DNA from: Clostridia bacterium
Lineage (GTDB): Bacteria; Bacillota; Clostridia; Christensenellales; Borkfalkiaceae
Direction of reading: 5' to 3'
Assembly (NCBI GenBank): GCA_029066845.1
Contig: JAIEFR010000016.1
Location: 1-64,000 of the forward strand
DNA length: 64,000 nt
Shown here: in pieces, positions 1 to 7,271 of the stretch
Layout: the number at the start of each line of letters is the position of its first letter
Numbering within the stretch: the stretch's first letter is position 1
Translations under genes and position numbers: made by a program
Notes under the pieces: generated by a model
What the model was told of the DNA's origin: nothing
What the model saw: the letters and a program-made list of their open reading frames with translations, nothing else
Databases searched by the model: none

Positions 1-142
1 GTGTAGGCTCCGGTGTCGGCGTCACTGCTTCGTTAGGGTCTTTCTTATCGCCCTCGGGCTTCTTCTTACAACCTGCCGCGGCAACGCCCAAAGACATTGC
101 GCCTGCAAGCAGTATTGCAAGAAATGCTCCTTTCTTTTTCAT
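1..142 (-). CDS. Lipoprotein, N-terminal fragment
   Basis: Only the first 47 codons are inside the window; the gene runs off the left edge. The start is ATG at 142, preceded by a GGGGGA ribosome binding site. The product begins with a lysine-rich stretch (KKK), a hydrophobic core and a lipobox ending in Ala-Ala-Gly-Cys with the lipid-accepting cysteine at residue 25. A lysine/aspartate-rich linker and a Thr-Pro-rich segment follow, typical of the spacer of an exported lipoprotein. It is probably anchored to the outer face of the membrane. The functional domain is outside the window, so no role can be given. Confidence 0.75.
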   Translation of the reverse strand, partial: MKKKGAFLAILLAGAMSLGVAAAGCKKKPEGDKKDPNEAVTPTPEPT

Positions 143-189
143 TATATATTTCCCCCTTGCCTTTTTAAGGCTTATAGTTTGCGATTACC

Positions 190-231
190 GCTCTGCGTTT
201 AAAAAACGCAGAGCGCGGAGTACTCCGCGCT
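190..231 (-). terminator. Tandem hairpins downstream of the iscS-iscU-ttcA-like operon
   Basis: Two adjacent inverted repeats sit between the ttcA-like stop and the lipoprotein start. One has an 11-bp stem (GCTCTGCGTTT, 190-214). The other is GCGCGGAGTACTCCGCGC at 213-230. On the minus strand each is followed or loop-filled by T runs, so a terminator for the operon is plausible. The U-tract is not textbook. Confidence 0.45.
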
Positions 232-333
232 TTTGCTAATTTTAACTCGGTTGTGGCAGTACAATAATTATATAACATTATTATACTACTCACGATTTTA
301 AATGTAAACACTTTTTGTGAATTTATTTCATTT

Positions 334-1194
334 TTAGTTTTTTGTAATTTTTATTCCCTTTTCGTACTTGGAATTGAAGTCATACGTTTCGCCCTTGTAC
401 TTGAATTCGGGCAGGGTGTCCAACTGAACGTTGTGCAGGCTCTTGAAAATGCTTGCGTCCACGTCGGGGTTGCGCGTGCGGAAGTCCTTAATCAGCTTTT
501 TAATATCCTGCCGCGCCGACTGCCCCTGTTCGCCAAGGGTGAGATTTTCCGTGAGCTTGCAAGCGCAGGCGATGAATTGCAGGTTGTTGTATTCCTTCCA
601 GTGGATTATATCGTCGTCCAGCACGCAGTAGAGCGGACGGATGAGCTGCATCCCCTCGAAATTGGTGCTTGAAATTTTGGGCATCATCCCCTGAATCTGA
701 CCGCCGAAAAACATTGACATCAGCGTGGTTTCTATGACGTCCGACATATGGTGACCGAGCGCGATTTTGTTGCAGCCCAGCTCCTTTGCCCTTGCGTACA
801 GAAAGCCGCGGCGCATACGCGCGCACAGGTAGCACGGGTGTTCGCCGCCAATTAGGTCGTTGACGTCGAAAATGTCCGACTCGTATACGTGCGCGGGAAT
901 TTCCAGAAGGTCGAGATTGCTCTTTATAAGTTGCAGGTTTTCGGCGTTGTAGCCGGGATTCATAACGATATATTCGGCTTCGAACGAGATTTCGGAGTGC
1001 CTTTTAAGCTCCTGCACGCACTTGGCGAGCAGCATAGAATCCTTGCCGCCCGAAACGCACACGGCGATTTTGTCGCCCTCCTCTATCAGCTTATACCGCT
1101 TTACCGCCTGCAAAAACTTCGTCCAAATCCCCTTGCGGAATTTGGTTATTATGCTGCGCTCTATCTGCCCGCACGGGGTAAGCTCTTTTGCCAT
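334..1194 (-). CDS. TtcA/TilS-superfamily tRNA thiolation-type PP-loop ATPase
   Basis: This 286-residue protein has the PP-loop SGGKDS at residues 48-53, which adenylates the target base in ATP-pyrophosphatase enzymes. It also has a CxxC pair (Cys121 and Cys124, in HPCYLC) and a cysteine-rich ACAC element near residue 212, as in the TtcA group that makes 2-thiocytidine in tRNA using an Fe-S cluster. It is the last gene of an operon whose first two genes supply sulfur (IscS) and Fe-S clusters (IscU); the gap to iscU is 3 bases. That context fits sulfur transfer to tRNA. The exact base and position modified cannot be read from sequence. The ribosome binding site is weak, so translational coupling is likely. 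Confidence 0.85.
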   Translation of the reverse strand: MAKELTPCGQIERSIITKFRKGIWTKFLQAVKRYKLIEEGDKIAVCVSGGKDSMLLAKCVQELKRHSEISFEAEYIVMNPGYNAENLQLIKSNLDLLEIPAHVYESDIFDVNDLIGGEHPCYLCARMRRGFLYARAKELGCNKIALGHHMSDVIETTLMSMFFGGQIQGMMPKISSTNFEGMQLIRPLYCVLDDDIIHWKEYNNLQFIACACKLTENLTLGEQGQSARQDIKKLIKDFRTRNPDVDASIFKSLHNVQLDTLPEFKYKGETYDFNSKYEKGIKITKN

Positions 1195-1197
1195 AAA

Positions 1198-1641
1198 TCA
1201 GTCTTCGTCGTGGTTATGCTCTTCTTCCTCGTCGTGCGGATCGGGGAACTGCGAGTGGTCATACTCAATGCCGTTCTTGTCGTAGTAGTCCTTTATTGCC
1301 GAACGGATAGCCTCCTCCGCCAGAACGGAGCAGTGCATCTTGTGTGCGGGAAGTCCGTCCAAAGCCTCGGCAACCGCCTTGTTGGTCAGCTCCAGCGCCT
1401 CGGATATGGGCTTGCCCTTAATCATTTCGGTAGCCATAGAGGACGATGCGATTGCGCTTCCGCAGCCGAACGTGTTGAACTTTACGTCAACAATAATATT
1501 GTCGCGCACCTTGATATAAATTTTCATTATATCGCCGCATTTCGCGTTGCCTACCTCGCCTATTCCGTCGGCGTCGTCCAGCTTGCCTACGTTGCGCGGG
1601 TTTGTGAAGTGATCCATTACTTTTTCGCTATACAGTGCCAT
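1198..1641 (-). CDS. iscU: Fe-S cluster assembly scaffold, IscU/NifU N-domain type
   Basis: This 147-residue scaffold carries the three conserved cluster-ligand cysteines: Cys35 (AKCGD), Cys60 (FGCGSAIASSS) and Cys104 (KMHCSVLAEEA). It should accept sulfur from the upstream desulfurase and build [2Fe-2S]/[4Fe-4S] clusters for transfer. After the domain ends, near residue 126, there is an acidic, histidine-containing tail (HDEEEEHNHDED) that is absent from the basic IscU fold and might bind metal. The start ATG at 1641 is preceded by AGAGG. The gene lies 16 bases downstream of iscS in the same operon. Confidence 0.92.
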   Translation of the reverse strand: MALYSEKVMDHFTNPRNVGKLDDADGIGEVGNAKCGDIMKIYIKVRDNIIVDVKFNTFGCGSAIASSSMATEMIKGKPISEALELTNKAVAEALDGLPAHKMHCSVLAEEAIRSAIKDYYDKNGIEYDHSQFPDPHDEEEEHNHDED

Positions 1642-1657
1642 ATATATTAACCTCTTT

Positions 1658-2851
1658 TTAAATCAGATGTGGTTTTTCGCCCTTTTCGAGCGCTTCCCAT
1701 ACGGGCGAGATGGAGCGGAGATATTCCACCACTTTGGGTACTTCCGCAATGATATAATCCATTTCCTCTTCGGTGTTGTATTCCGACAGGCTGAGGCGGA
1801 GCGAGCCGTGCGCCACCTCGTGCGGCAAGCCCAGAGAGAGCAGAACGTGCGAGGGGTCCAAAGAGCCCGACGTGCACGCCGAACCCGACGACGCGCATAT
1901 GCCCTTTGCGTCGAGAAGGAGCAAGAGGCTTTCGCCCTCTATCCCCTCGAAGCACATATTGACGTTGCCGGGCAGACGGCTTTTAGTGTCGCCGTTGAGC
2001 TTGGAGTGGGGAATTTTCGAAAGCCCCGCAATGAGCTTGTCGCGCAGCGCCGCTTCCTTTTTCATATTTTTATCCAGGTTTGCAACCGCCTCGCCAAGAG
2101 CCGCCGCCATAGCGCATATGCCCGCGATATTTTCGGTGCCCGCGCGGCGTTTCCTCTCCTGCGCGCCGCCCTCTATAAGGTTTTTGAGGGGCACGCCCGT
2201 GCGGCAGTATAAAAAGCCTACGCCCTTGGGACCGTGGAACTTGTGCGCCGAAGCTGACAGCATATCTACGTTGTCATTCACGACGTTCACGGGAATATGC
2301 CCTACCGCCTGCACCGCGTCGGTGTGGAAAAGCACCTTTTTCGCGCGGCAGACTTCGCCTATTTCGCGTACGGGCAGAACCGAGCCGACCTCGTTATTCG
2401 CATACATAACCGTGACAAGCGCGGTGTCGGGGCGGATAGCCTTTTCGACCTCCTGCGCCGTGATATTGCCGTGGGAATGAACGTCGAGATAGGTTACCTC
2501 GAACCCTTCCTTTTCAAGCTTTTTGAGAGTGTGCAGAACCGCGTGGTGTTCGAACGCGGTGGAAATTATGTGCTTCTTGCCCTTGGCAAGTCCCGCGTAA
2601 GCCGCCGAGCGTATTGCCTGGTTGTCCGCCTCGCTTCCGCCCGAAGTGAAATAAATTTCGTTTGGCTTTGCGCCGATGAGCGAAGCAACCTTTTCACGCG
2701 CCTTGTCCAGCGCTTCCTTTGCGACCTGCCCCACCGTGTGCAGCGACGAAGGATTGCCGTATACCTCCTTCAAATAGGGGGTCATCGCCTCGATTGCCCT
2801 GTCGCTCATTGCGGTGGTTGCCGCGTTGTCTACGTAAACAGTTTTAACCAT
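1658..2851 (-). CDS. iscS: Cysteine desulfurase (NifS/IscS family)
   Basis: This 397-residue PLP enzyme converts cysteine to alanine and carries the sulfur as a persulfide. The PLP lysine lies in ASAHKFHGPKG (about residue 204). The sulfur-carrying cysteine is in SSGSACTSG (about residue 325), a long flexible loop typical of the IscS/NifS-type subgroup. It is the first gene of the iscS-iscU-ttcA-like operon, behind a clear sigma-A promoter. It is divergent from nadA, an arrangement that recalls the Bacillus nifS/nad locus, where the desulfurase supports the Fe-S enzyme NadA. The start ATG at 2851 has a TAGGAT site upstream. Confidence 0.95.
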   Translation of the reverse strand: MVKTVYVDNAATTAMSDRAIEAMTPYLKEVYGNPSSLHTVGQVAKEALDKAREKVASLIGAKPNEIYFTSGGSEADNQAIRSAAYAGLAKGKKHIISTAFEHHAVLHTLKKLEKEGFEVTYLDVHSHGNITAQEVEKAIRPDTALVTVMYANNEVGSVLPVREIGEVCRAKKVLFHTDAVQAVGHIPVNVVNDNVDMLSASAHKFHGPKGVGFLYCRTGVPLKNLIEGGAQERKRRAGTENIAGICAMAAALGEAVANLDKNMKKEAALRDKLIAGLSKIPHSKLNGDTKSRLPGNVNMCFEGIEGESLLLLLDAKGICASSGSACTSGSLDPSHVLLSLGLPHEVAHGSLRLSLSEYNTEEEMDYIIAEVPKVVEYLRSISPVWEALEKGEKPHLI

Positions 2852-2885
2852 ACCGTTTTATATCCTACCGAATTAGTATGAATTC

Positions 2886-2914
2886 ATTATAATAAATAAT
2901 TCCTAGCAAGTCAA
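2886..2914 (-). promoter_or_regulatory. Sigma-A promoter of iscS operon
   Basis: On the minus strand, TTGACT (2909-2914) is separated by 17 bases from TATAAT (2886-2891). Transcription should start near 2879 and leave a leader of about 28 bases before the iscS ATG. Confidence 0.8.
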
Positions 2915-2922
2915 TAGGAATT
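2898..2922. promoter_or_regulatory. Inverted repeat, candidate Rrf2-family operator
   Basis: A perfect 8-bp inverted repeat, AATTCCTA-N9-TAGGAATT, overlaps the -35 box of the iscS promoter and lies 22 bp upstream of the nadA -35 box. The next regulator gene is an Rrf2 protein with cluster-type cysteines at 3909. Binding here could link both units to Fe-S or cysteine status. The assignment to that regulator is inference. Confidence 0.5.
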
Positions 2923-2943
2923 ATATCGTTTGCAAAATTTTTA

Positions 2944-2972
2944 TTGCCTTTTACCCGACCGTATGGTATAAT
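2944..2972 (+). promoter_or_regulatory. Sigma-A promoter of nadA
   Basis: TTGCCT (2944-2949), a 17-base spacer, then TATAAT (2967-2972). Only 10 bases separate the -10 box from the nadA ATG at 2983. The expected start site, near 2979, leaves almost no leader. Confidence 0.75.
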
Positions 2973-2982
2973 CGTTTTACTT

Positions 2983-3900
2983 ATGACGGTAAGAGAACTA
3001 CAGGACGAAATTTTTAAACTTAAACGCGACACGGACACGTGCATTCTGGCGCACAGCTATATGAGCGAAGCGATTTGCGAGGTTGCAGATTTTACGGGCG
3101 ACAGCTACGCTTTATCGCTTAAAGCAAAGACCGCGCCCAACAAAAACGTGATTATGTGCGGAGTGCGCTTTATGGCGGAAACGGTTAAAATGCTTTCGCC
3201 GCAAAAGCGCGTTTATCTTGCCAACCCCGCGGCGGGCTGCCCTATGGCGGAGCAGATGGACAAGGACGTCATTTCCGAGGTGAAAAAGCTGTACCCCGAC
3301 TATGCGGTAGTGGCGTATATAAATACCACCACTCAGCTTAAAACCATTGCCGACGTCTGCGTGACTTCCTCGTCCGCGGTCAAAATCTGCAAGGCAATCC
3401 CCGAGAAAAACATTCTGTTTATTCCCGACATAAACCTGGGCACGTACGTTAAAGCGCAGGTGCCCGAAAAGAACTTCAAGCTTTTATCGGGCGGCTGTCC
3501 CACTCACGCCAAGTTTGACGAAGAGGACGCGCTTGCCGCAATAAAAAAGCACCCGAACGCGTTGTTCCTGGTGCACCCCGAGTGCCGCCCGTCGGTGGTA
3601 AAGCACGCGCATTACGTGGGCTCGACCTCGGGAATTATGGACTACGCCAAAAAGTCGGACGCGAAAGAGTTTATTATCGGCACGGAAAACTCCATTGTAG
3701 AGCACCTGCAACACTCCTGCCCCGACAAGAAGTTTTACCCCCTCTCGCTCGATTTGGTTTGCCACAATATGAAGGTGACCACCCTTTACGACGTTTATAA
3801 CTGTTTGAAGGGCGAGGGCGGCGAAGAGATTGTTATGGACGAACAGACCCGCCTTGCCGCGGTTAAGTGCATAGAAAAAATGATAGAGTACGGAGGCTGA
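2983..3900 (+). CDS. nadA: Quinolinate synthase NadA
   Basis: This 305-residue enzyme condenses iminoaspartate with dihydroxyacetone phosphate to make quinolinate for NAD. Cysteines typical of the [4Fe-4S] enzyme are visible in MCGVRFMAETVKML, GGCPTHAKF, HPECRP, HSCPDKKF and VCHNMKVTT; three of them should ligate the cluster. I chose ATG 2983 (MTVRELQDEI) because an upstream in-frame ATG at 2944 lies inside the -35 box. No Shine-Dalgarno site precedes 2983. nadB and nadC are not in the window. The gene lies divergent from iscS and is followed 8 bases later by an Rrf2 regulator, so cluster supply and NAD synthesis may be co-controlled. Confidence 0.93.
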   Translation: MTVRELQDEIFKLKRDTDTCILAHSYMSEAICEVADFTGDSYALSLKAKTAPNKNVIMCGVRFMAETVKMLSPQKRVYLANPAAGCPMAEQMDKDVISEVKKLYPDYAVVAYINTTTQLKTIADVCVTSSSAVKICKAIPEKNILFIPDINLGTYVKAQVPEKNFKLLSGGCPTHAKFDEEDALAAIKKHPNALFLVHPECRPSVVKHAHYVGSTSGIMDYAKKSDAKEFIIGTENSIVEHLQHSCPDKKFYPLSLDLVCHNMKVTTLYDVYNCLKGEGGEEIVMDEQTRLAAVKCIEKMIEYGG

Positions 3901-3908
3901 GGCGGCGT

Positions 3909-4301
3909 ATGATGATTGCAACCAAGGGCAGAAACGCCCTTAAAGTTATGCTGGACTTAGCGCAGCATAACGACGGCACCAATATTTCGCTTGCGGATAT
4001 TGCCGAGAGAGTTAAGGAATCGCAGAAATATCTGGAAGCAACCGTTGCGGCGTTGTCGGCGGCGGGACTGATTATTTCGGCGCGCGGAAAGCTTGGCGGC
4101 TACCGCCTTGCGCGCAAGCCAGAGGAATATACCGTTGCGGAAATCATTTGCGCGGCGGAAGGCTCGCTTGCGCCCGTGTCCTGTCTGGACGGCAATTGCG
4201 AAAACGCTTGCAACTGCCTTACCCTTCCCCTCTGGCGCGAGCTTGACGAAGTGATTATGAATTTCCTGAATTCCAAATCGCTCGCCGATTTACTTAAATA
4301 A
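3909..4301 (+). CDS. Rrf2-family transcriptional regulator (IscR/CymR-like)
   Basis: This 130-residue regulator has an N-terminal winged helix (residues 1-80) with the Rrf2 signature RGKLGGYRLA. A cysteine cluster follows: Cys92, Cys97, Cys101 and Cys103. IscR uses three cysteines at similar spacing to hold a [2Fe-2S] cluster, so cluster sensing is likely here. CymR-type proteins lack these cysteines and instead bind CysK. The start is ATG 3909 (MMIATKGRN) with GAGG seven bases upstream. The gene is apparently co-transcribed with nadA. The likely target is the inverted repeat at 2898-2922 between the divergent iscS and nadA promoters. Confidence 0.88.
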   Translation: MMIATKGRNALKVMLDLAQHNDGTNISLADIAERVKESQKYLEATVAALSAAGLIISARGKLGGYRLARKPEEYTVAEIICAAEGSLAPVSCLDGNCENACNCLTLPLWRELDEVIMNFLNSKSLADLLK

Positions 4302-4305
4302 AAGG

Positions 4306-4336
4306 AATAGCGTAAGGGAAACCCCTTACGCTATTT
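4306..4336 (+). terminator. Terminator after nadA-Rrf2 operon
   Basis: A 13-bp stem (AATAGCGTAAGGG with its complement) and a 4-base loop end in TATTT, directly after the Rrf2 stop codon. Confidence 0.75.
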
Positions 4337-4417
4337 ATCATTTGCGCCAAAAAAATATAGACGTGGCAATCCACGGACAAACAATAAGGTTCTTATTACG
4401 GCGCAACCTGATACCGT

Positions 4418-4594
4418 TTAAACTTCTTCTGCTTTAAGAATAAATTTTTGTCCGTTTGCAAACTTACAGTTCACAACACTTCCGTCAAAAGTAAATTCCC
4501 CTCCACGGAAATAATCGTTCAACAATAACGAAACTTCTTCCGTAAAGCTTTCCGCCGAAAACGGCGTTTCCTCTTCAAGTTCTTTATCAATCAT
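4418..4594 (-). CDS. Small acidic protein divergent from XRE regulator
   Basis: This predicted 58-residue protein starts MIDKELEEETPF. ATG 4594 is chosen because GGAGA lies 9 bases upstream; an ATG at 4630 falls at the predicted transcription start and has no binding site. It is strongly acidic in its first half (EELEEE-like), with a short hydrophobic/beta-like C-terminal half (FTFDGSVVNCKFANGQKF). I recognise no family. Divergence from an XRE repressor across paired operators suggests a regulated accessory gene, perhaps an antirepressor or antitoxin-like partner, but nothing in the sequence proves this. Confidence 0.6.
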   Translation of the reverse strand: MIDKELEEETPFSAESFTEEVSLLLNDYFRGGEFTFDGSVVNCKFANGQKFILKAEEV

Positions 4595-4635
4595 AATATT
4601 TCTCCGAATGTTTTTTCTTTTGTAATTCATATTGT

Positions 4636-4664
4636 ATTATAGAATTTTCTACAAGTCAAGTAAA
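4636..4664 (-). promoter_or_regulatory. Promoter of the small acidic protein gene
   Basis: On the minus strand, TTTACT (4659-4664), a 17-base spacer and TATAAT (4636-4641). The predicted start near 4629 leaves a 35-base leader. Confidence 0.6.
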
Positions 4665-4680
4665 AATTTAGAATTTTCTA
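4640..4680. promoter_or_regulatory. Two TAGAATTTTCTA operators between divergent genes
   Basis: Two identical 12-bp sites, TAGAA-TT-TTCTA, lie at 4640-4651 and 4669-4680, 29 bp apart. The first overlaps the -10 box of the minus-strand promoter and the second abuts the -10 box (TATACT, 4681-4686) of the XRE gene. The exact duplication of an interrupted palindrome at this place is typical of operators for a dimeric XRE repressor. Confidence 0.65.
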
Positions 4681-4692
4681 TATACTAGCGTT

Positions 4693-4905
4693 ATGGATAA
4701 GGAGTTCAGTCGGATATTAAGTGAGTTTTTATACGAAAACCAACTTACTCAAACAGAATTTGCTAAGGCAATCGGAGTTAAGCCAAGTCAGGTTAGCGAA
4801 TGGCTGAAAGGAAAAGCCAAACCCGGTTATGATACTTTGAAAGCTATGGCAAAAGCATATCATATATCGGCTGATTACTTTTTGGGAATAACAGACACTT
4901 ACTAA
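4693..4905 (+). CDS. XRE-family (Cro/CI-like) regulator
   Basis: This 70-residue protein is essentially a single helix-turn-helix domain. The helices are visible in LTQTEFAKAIGVKPSQVSEW (residues 19-38), and KPGYDTLKAMAKAYHISADYFLG is the usual third part of the fold. No sensor or oligomerisation domain follows. The -10 box TATACT ends six bases before the ATG, so the transcript should be leaderless, as for phage CI made from PRM. The -35 box is weak. The gene likely regulates itself and its divergent neighbour through the two operators in between. Confidence 0.88.
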   Translation: MDKEFSRILSEFLYENQLTQTEFAKAIGVKPSQVSEWLKGKAKPGYDTLKAMAKAYHISADYFLGITDTY

Positions 4906-4917
4906 TTACAAATTAAA

Positions 4918-4950
4918 GCGCCGCGGCGAATATCGCCGCGGCGCTTATTT
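4918..4950. terminator. Bidirectional terminator between XRE gene and glgB
   Basis: A perfect 12-bp GC stem (GCGCCGCGGCGA, 4918-4929 with 4933-4944) has a 3-base loop. TTATTT follows on the plus side and TTTAATT on the minus side. It serves convergent genes. Confidence 0.75.
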
Positions 4951-4960
4951 CATTTACATT

Positions 4961-7063
4961 TTACTTCTTTGCCGTAGTCTTCTTTGCAACCGTCGCTTTT
5001 TTGGGGGCAAGCGTTTTGGCTACCGTCGTCTTGGCTGCGGCAGGCTTAGCGGCGGGCTTTGCAGCCTTTTCGGGTGCGGCAACCTGGGGCACGTGCGAGA
5101 GGTCGCTCTTTGCTTCCTTATGCGCCTTGTCTACGCGGCTCTTTTCCGCCTTCTCCTTCTTTTTCTCCTCCTCCGTGCTCTCGTGGAAGGGAATTTCGAA
5201 AATGATAGCCTCGTAAGGCTTTAAGTTGAAAGTGAGCTTATAAGGTCTTCCATTGCACAGCTCCTTTTCCGCCTTGACTACCATTTCCTCCTCGTCGTAG
5301 CAGGTTGAGAACACGCGCTTGTACTTGCCCGAAACGGGCGCGCCCACGCCGTAGTTTTCATACGTCATAGGGGTCATATTGCAGACGAATACAAGTCCGT
5401 CGTTATAGTTCCAGGGGTTGCGGCGGATGAACGCGAATATCGAACGCTGAACGTCGCCGCTTTCTATCCACTCGAACGACTGGCTGTTGGTGTCGTTGTG
5501 CAGAACGGGTCTTTCCTTATACAGATGCAGAAGTGCACGGTAGCACTCCATAACGCTCCTGTGACCGGGGTCGTCGCACAGGTGCCAGTCCAGACTGACC
5601 TTGTAGTACCACTCGTTTATCTGCGCGAAGTCCTGACCCATAAACAGCAGCTTTTTGCCGGGGTGTCCCATCATCATTGCGTAGAAGCATTTCAAGCCGT
5701 TGAGCTTGTCCGAATGGTACCCGGGCATCTTGGTGTACATACTGCCCTTGCCGTACACTACCTCGTCGTGCGAAAGCACAAGCTGATAGTGCTCGTTGAA
5801 AATGTATTCGAAGGTGTGCGTCATAAGGAAGTGGTGATACTTGCGGTAGACGGGGTCTTTCTTTATATACGAAAGAGTATCGTTCATCCAGCCCATATTC
5901 CACTTTAAGCCGAAGCCCAGACCGCCTTCCTTTGCAGGCGCGGTTATGCCGTTTATAATCGAGCTGTCCTCGGCGATTATGAACGCGTCGGTGCGGCTTC
6001 TCAACACGCTGTTGAGGTGACGGAAGAATTCGAAGCTTTCCAGGTTCCAGTCGCCGCCGTCCTTGTTGGGACGCCACTCCGTTCTGCCGAAGCTGGAATA
6101 CAGCATTGCCGCAACCGCGTCCGAACGCAGCGCGTCGATGTGGTATCTATTTACCCAGAAGAACGCCGAAGCGATGAGGAAGTTGGAAACCTCGGGTTTG
6201 CCCAAATCGAACGCCTTTGTGCCCCACTCGGGATATTCGGCGCGCAGGGGGTCGCCGTATTCGTACAGCGGCGTGCCGTCGAAGTTTGCAAGTCCGAATT
6301 CGTCCTTGGGGAAGTGCGCGGGCACCCAGTCCAAAATTACGCCTATGCCGTGCTGGTGCATATAATCGACGAAGTACATAAAGTCCTGAGGCGAGCCGTA
6401 GCGCGCGGTCGGGCAGAAGTAACCCGTTACCTGATAGCCCCAGCTGGGGTCGAAGGGATATTCGCATATACCCATAACTTCAACGTGGGTATAGCCCATA
6501 AACTGAACGTATTCGCACAGCTCGTGCGCAAGGCGGCGGTAGTCCAGAAACTGGTCCTCGTCCCACCACATTTCGGTGTTCTTTTTCCAGCTGCCAAGGT
6601 GCACCTCGTAAACCGCCATAGGCTTGGCGAGATAGTTTTCACCCTTCTTGGCTTTCATATATTCGCCGTCGCCCCAGGTATAGTCGTTGAGGTTTGTCAC
6701 CACCGAAGCGTTTGCGGGGCGCCTTTCGCTGCCGAATTCGTAGGGGTCGATTTTGTAGACCTCGCTTCCGTCGGCGCGGACGACAAGAAATTTATACTTT
6801 ACGCCCTCGCACATACCGGGTACGAAAAGCTCCCATATGCTGTCGTCAACCTTTTCCAGAATATCGCGCCACGGGGTCCAGCCGTTGCCGTCCGACACCA
6901 CGCAGATAGCCCTTGCGTTGGGCGCCCATACTACGAAGTGAGTGCCCCACACGCCGTCGATACAGCGTATGTGCGCGCCCATCTTTTCGTACAGCTCGTA
7001 GTGCGTGCCGTGGTGGAAAAGATACCTGTCCAGCTCACCGAAAAATCTTTTTTCCTTATCCAT
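4961..7063 (-). CDS. glgB: 1,4-alpha-glucan branching enzyme with Lys/Ala-rich tail
   Basis: This 700-residue GH13 enzyme adds alpha-1,6 branches to glycogen. An N-terminal CBM48-like beta domain (about residues 20-110, GTHFVVWAPNA) precedes the barrel. The catalytic regions are GVILDWVPAHFP, DALRSDAVAAMLY (nucleophile Asp), IIAEDSS (acid/base Glu) and LSHDEVVYGKGS. After the C-terminal beta domain comes a low-complexity tail of about 70 residues: first Glu/Lys-rich, then repeats of AAKPA, TTVAK and KKATVAKK. This is not part of the family. I chose ATG 7063, which has GGGGGA seven bases upstream, over ATG 7078. A neopullulanase lies directly upstream on the same strand, 208 bases away. Confidence 0.93.
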   Translation of the reverse strand: MDKEKRFFGELDRYLFHHGTHYELYEKMGAHIRCIDGVWGTHFVVWAPNARAICVVSDGNGWTPWRDILEKVDDSIWELFVPGMCEGVKYKFLVVRADGSEVYKIDPYEFGSERRPANASVVTNLNDYTWGDGEYMKAKKGENYLAKPMAVYEVHLGSWKKNTEMWWDEDQFLDYRRLAHELCEYVQFMGYTHVEVMGICEYPFDPSWGYQVTGYFCPTARYGSPQDFMYFVDYMHQHGIGVILDWVPAHFPKDEFGLANFDGTPLYEYGDPLRAEYPEWGTKAFDLGKPEVSNFLIASAFFWVNRYHIDALRSDAVAAMLYSSFGRTEWRPNKDGGDWNLESFEFFRHLNSVLRSRTDAFIIAEDSSIINGITAPAKEGGLGFGLKWNMGWMNDTLSYIKKDPVYRKYHHFLMTHTFEYIFNEHYQLVLSHDEVVYGKGSMYTKMPGYHSDKLNGLKCFYAMMMGHPGKKLLFMGQDFAQINEWYYKVSLDWHLCDDPGHRSVMECYRALLHLYKERPVLHNDTNSQSFEWIESGDVQRSIFAFIRRNPWNYNDGLVFVCNMTPMTYENYGVGAPVSGKYKRVFSTCYDEEEMVVKAEKELCNGRPYKLTFNLKPYEAIIFEIPFHESTEEEKKKEKAEKSRVDKAHKEAKSDLSHVPQVAAPEKAAKPAAKPAAAKTTVAKTLAPKKATVAKKTTAKK

Positions 7064-7091
7064 TATGTTATCCCCCATAAAACATAGTTTC

Positions 7092-7226
7092 TCGCAAAAC
7101 TCTTTCGCTGGCGTCGCGAAATAGTATTTGCGAATTTAAGGGCGTTGCCCTCTTTTTGCGATTATATGATAGCACTCATATTATAAGAAATCGCAAAAAT
7201 TCACCTACTCAGGCGATAAATCGCAA
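7092..7226. repeat. Cluster of five TTGCGA/TCGCAA motifs with nested inverted repeat upstream of glgB
   Basis: The 208-base gap between glgB and the GH13 gene holds five copies of TCGCAA or its complement (7092, 7128, 7156, 7191, 7221). The middle two form an 11-bp inverted repeat, TTTTTGCGATT at 7153-7163 with AATCGCAAAAA at 7189-7199. It encloses a second one, ATATGA at 7164-7169 with TCATAT at 7176-7181. On the minus strand this region contains TATAAT-like sequences, so an operator or leader structure for glgB is possible. No convincing -35 box was found. Confidence 0.4.
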
Positions 7227-7271
7227 ATTGGGTCGCGCTGCGCAAAAGCGTCGTTTTGCTTGCTACGTTAT

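Noticed and set aside
2944..2982. Upstream in-frame ATG for nadA
   Set aside because: It lies in the -35 box of the nadA promoter and so cannot be in the message.
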